Shown one piece after another: positions 5,094 to 5,689 of a stretch of 5,689 nucleotides of DNA. The DNA lies in NCBI GenBank assembly GCA_021775385.1, contig JAJFHW010000061.1, forward strand, positions 1 through 5,689, written 5' to 3'. The translations under genes were made by a program, and so were the position numbers. Each line of letters starts with the position of its first letter. Positions within the stretch are counted from its first letter, which is position 1. The stretch is from Hyphomicrobiales bacterium. GTDB taxonomy: Bacteria > Pseudomonadota > Alphaproteobacteria > Rhizobiales > HXMU1428-3. A model generated the notes under the pieces. It saw only the letters and a list, made by a program, of their open reading frames with translations, ran no database searches and was not told where the DNA came from.

Positions 5094-5689
5094 GTCTTGG
5101 ATTTCTTCTTCCATAGCCTTCTTTTCACAAAGTGCATCGAGATAGGACCTAGAAGCCTTTGCCAGTTCACCAATTTCATCATTTGAATATACATTAAGGT
5201 CTACATTAAGATTACCCTCATGCATATTGCTCCAAAATTGTAGAATTTTTTTAATTGGGCGTGAAACCAGAGAGTTGACTAAAAACAAAGCGACGCCGAT
5301 ACTTATTAAGAAGGTACCCAATGAAAACCAAAAAATAAACGATAGGGCTGCTTCTTCAAGCTGTTGTACATGTTGAGCCGATTGGAATGTGAGCTGCATG
5401 AGTTGGTTCTCTAGCCGGTAAAGACGATCGGATATGAATTGTTGTTGATCAATTAGTGATGAGATCTGAGTGACGACATCTGTCGATATATAGTTATCCG
5501 GATTTGCAAATACCTCATAAGCGTTTTTACCAAATTGCATAAGAATATCTTCAACATAGTGCATTTCATACTGAACAGTTCCAATAAAGGAATTTGTAAA
5601 TTCATTTTGGTTTTCTTGTTGTAATAATTTCTTACCAAGATCGAGATTATCTTTAATTTGGATAGATGTTTTTGCAAGGTCTGTTCTAG
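5091..5689 (-). CDS. Membrane sensor and HAMP half of the histidine kinase (5' end outside window)
   Basis: The frame is open from the right window edge to the TGA at 5091, about 199 codons, with its true start beyond 5689; the ATG at 5564 is internal. The visible part begins with a helical, glutamine-rich region predicted to be extracytoplasmic (RTDLAKTSIQIKDN and onward, no cysteines). A membrane span follows, FIFWFSLGTFLISIGVALFL (bases about 5336-5277). After it come a HAMP domain with the typical SRPIKKI start and DEIGELAKASRSYLDAL ending, then a charged helix EKKAMEEEIQD leading to the stop. The periplasmic part resembles four-helix-bundle ligand sensors, but no ligand motif is visible. 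Together with 3930-5060, in the same frame, it forms one conventional transmembrane HAMP-PAS histidine kinase. Alone it lacks any catalytic domain. Confidence 0.85.
   Translation of the reverse strand, partial: RTDLAKTSIQIKDNLDLGKKLLQQENQNEFTNSFIGTVQYEMHYVEDILMQFGKNAYEVFANPDNYISTDVVTQISSLIDQQQFISDRLYRLENQLMQLTFQSAQHVQQLEEAALSFIFWFSLGTFLISIGVALFLVNSLVSRPIKKILQFWSNMHEGNLNVDLNVYSNDEIGELAKASRSYLDALCEKKAMEEEIQD

Noticed and set aside
5453..5677. 74-codon minus-strand frame at the right edge
   Set aside because: It overlaps the kinase sensor domain in another frame; the in-phase frame reads through to the edge with coherent helical protein.

Overview
The window reads as chromosomal DNA of an alphaproteobacterium, with GC in the low-to-mid 40s by eye. 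Three things point there: metZ preceded by a SAM-II (SAM_alpha) riboswitch, apaG following metZ on the same strand, and the long two-domain form of dCTP deaminase encoded divergently from metZ. A low-GC member of Rhodospirillales, Sneathiellales or Kordiimonadales would fit, but the sequence does not settle the genus.

Layout. Positions 1-42 (minus) hold the first 14 codons of apaG, cut by the window edge. Positions 175-1374 (minus) are metZ, O-succinylhomoserine sulfhydrylase of methionine synthesis. Its leader (about 1375-1610, minus) has a TTGACC-type promoter, then a SAM-II aptamer at 1497-1551. A 42-codon open frame (1367-1495) starts with TTG just behind the aptamer's AAAAGG and overlaps the metZ start by 8 bases. 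This suggests that the riboswitch gates a small membrane-type leader peptide and, through coupling, metZ. Positions 1909-3093 (plus) are dcd, which makes dUMP precursors. Its upstream region (1700-1890) carries several related, degenerate stem-loops. Positions 3225-3632 (minus) encode a small acidic, tryptophan-rich protein of unknown function, convergent with dcd.

Positions 3747-3898 are a GC-rich run of at least six stem-loops. Its last hairpin clearly resembles hairpins in the dcd leader, so the two places share a repeat family. Positions 3930 to the right edge (minus) are a membrane sensor histidine kinase (extracytoplasmic helical region, TM, HAMP, PAS, HisKA, HATPase_c). It is interrupted by one in-frame TGA at 5091-5093, between HAMP and PAS, and its 5' end lies outside the window. 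An intrinsic terminator overlaps its last codons.

Methionine synthesis (metZ), nucleotide supply (dcd) and the sensor kinase are neighbours with no evident shared pathway. The less ordinary parts are the riboswitch/leader-ORF/metZ arrangement, the hairpin repeat family and the interrupted kinase. No CRISPR array, transposase, tRNA or rRNA gene was seen.
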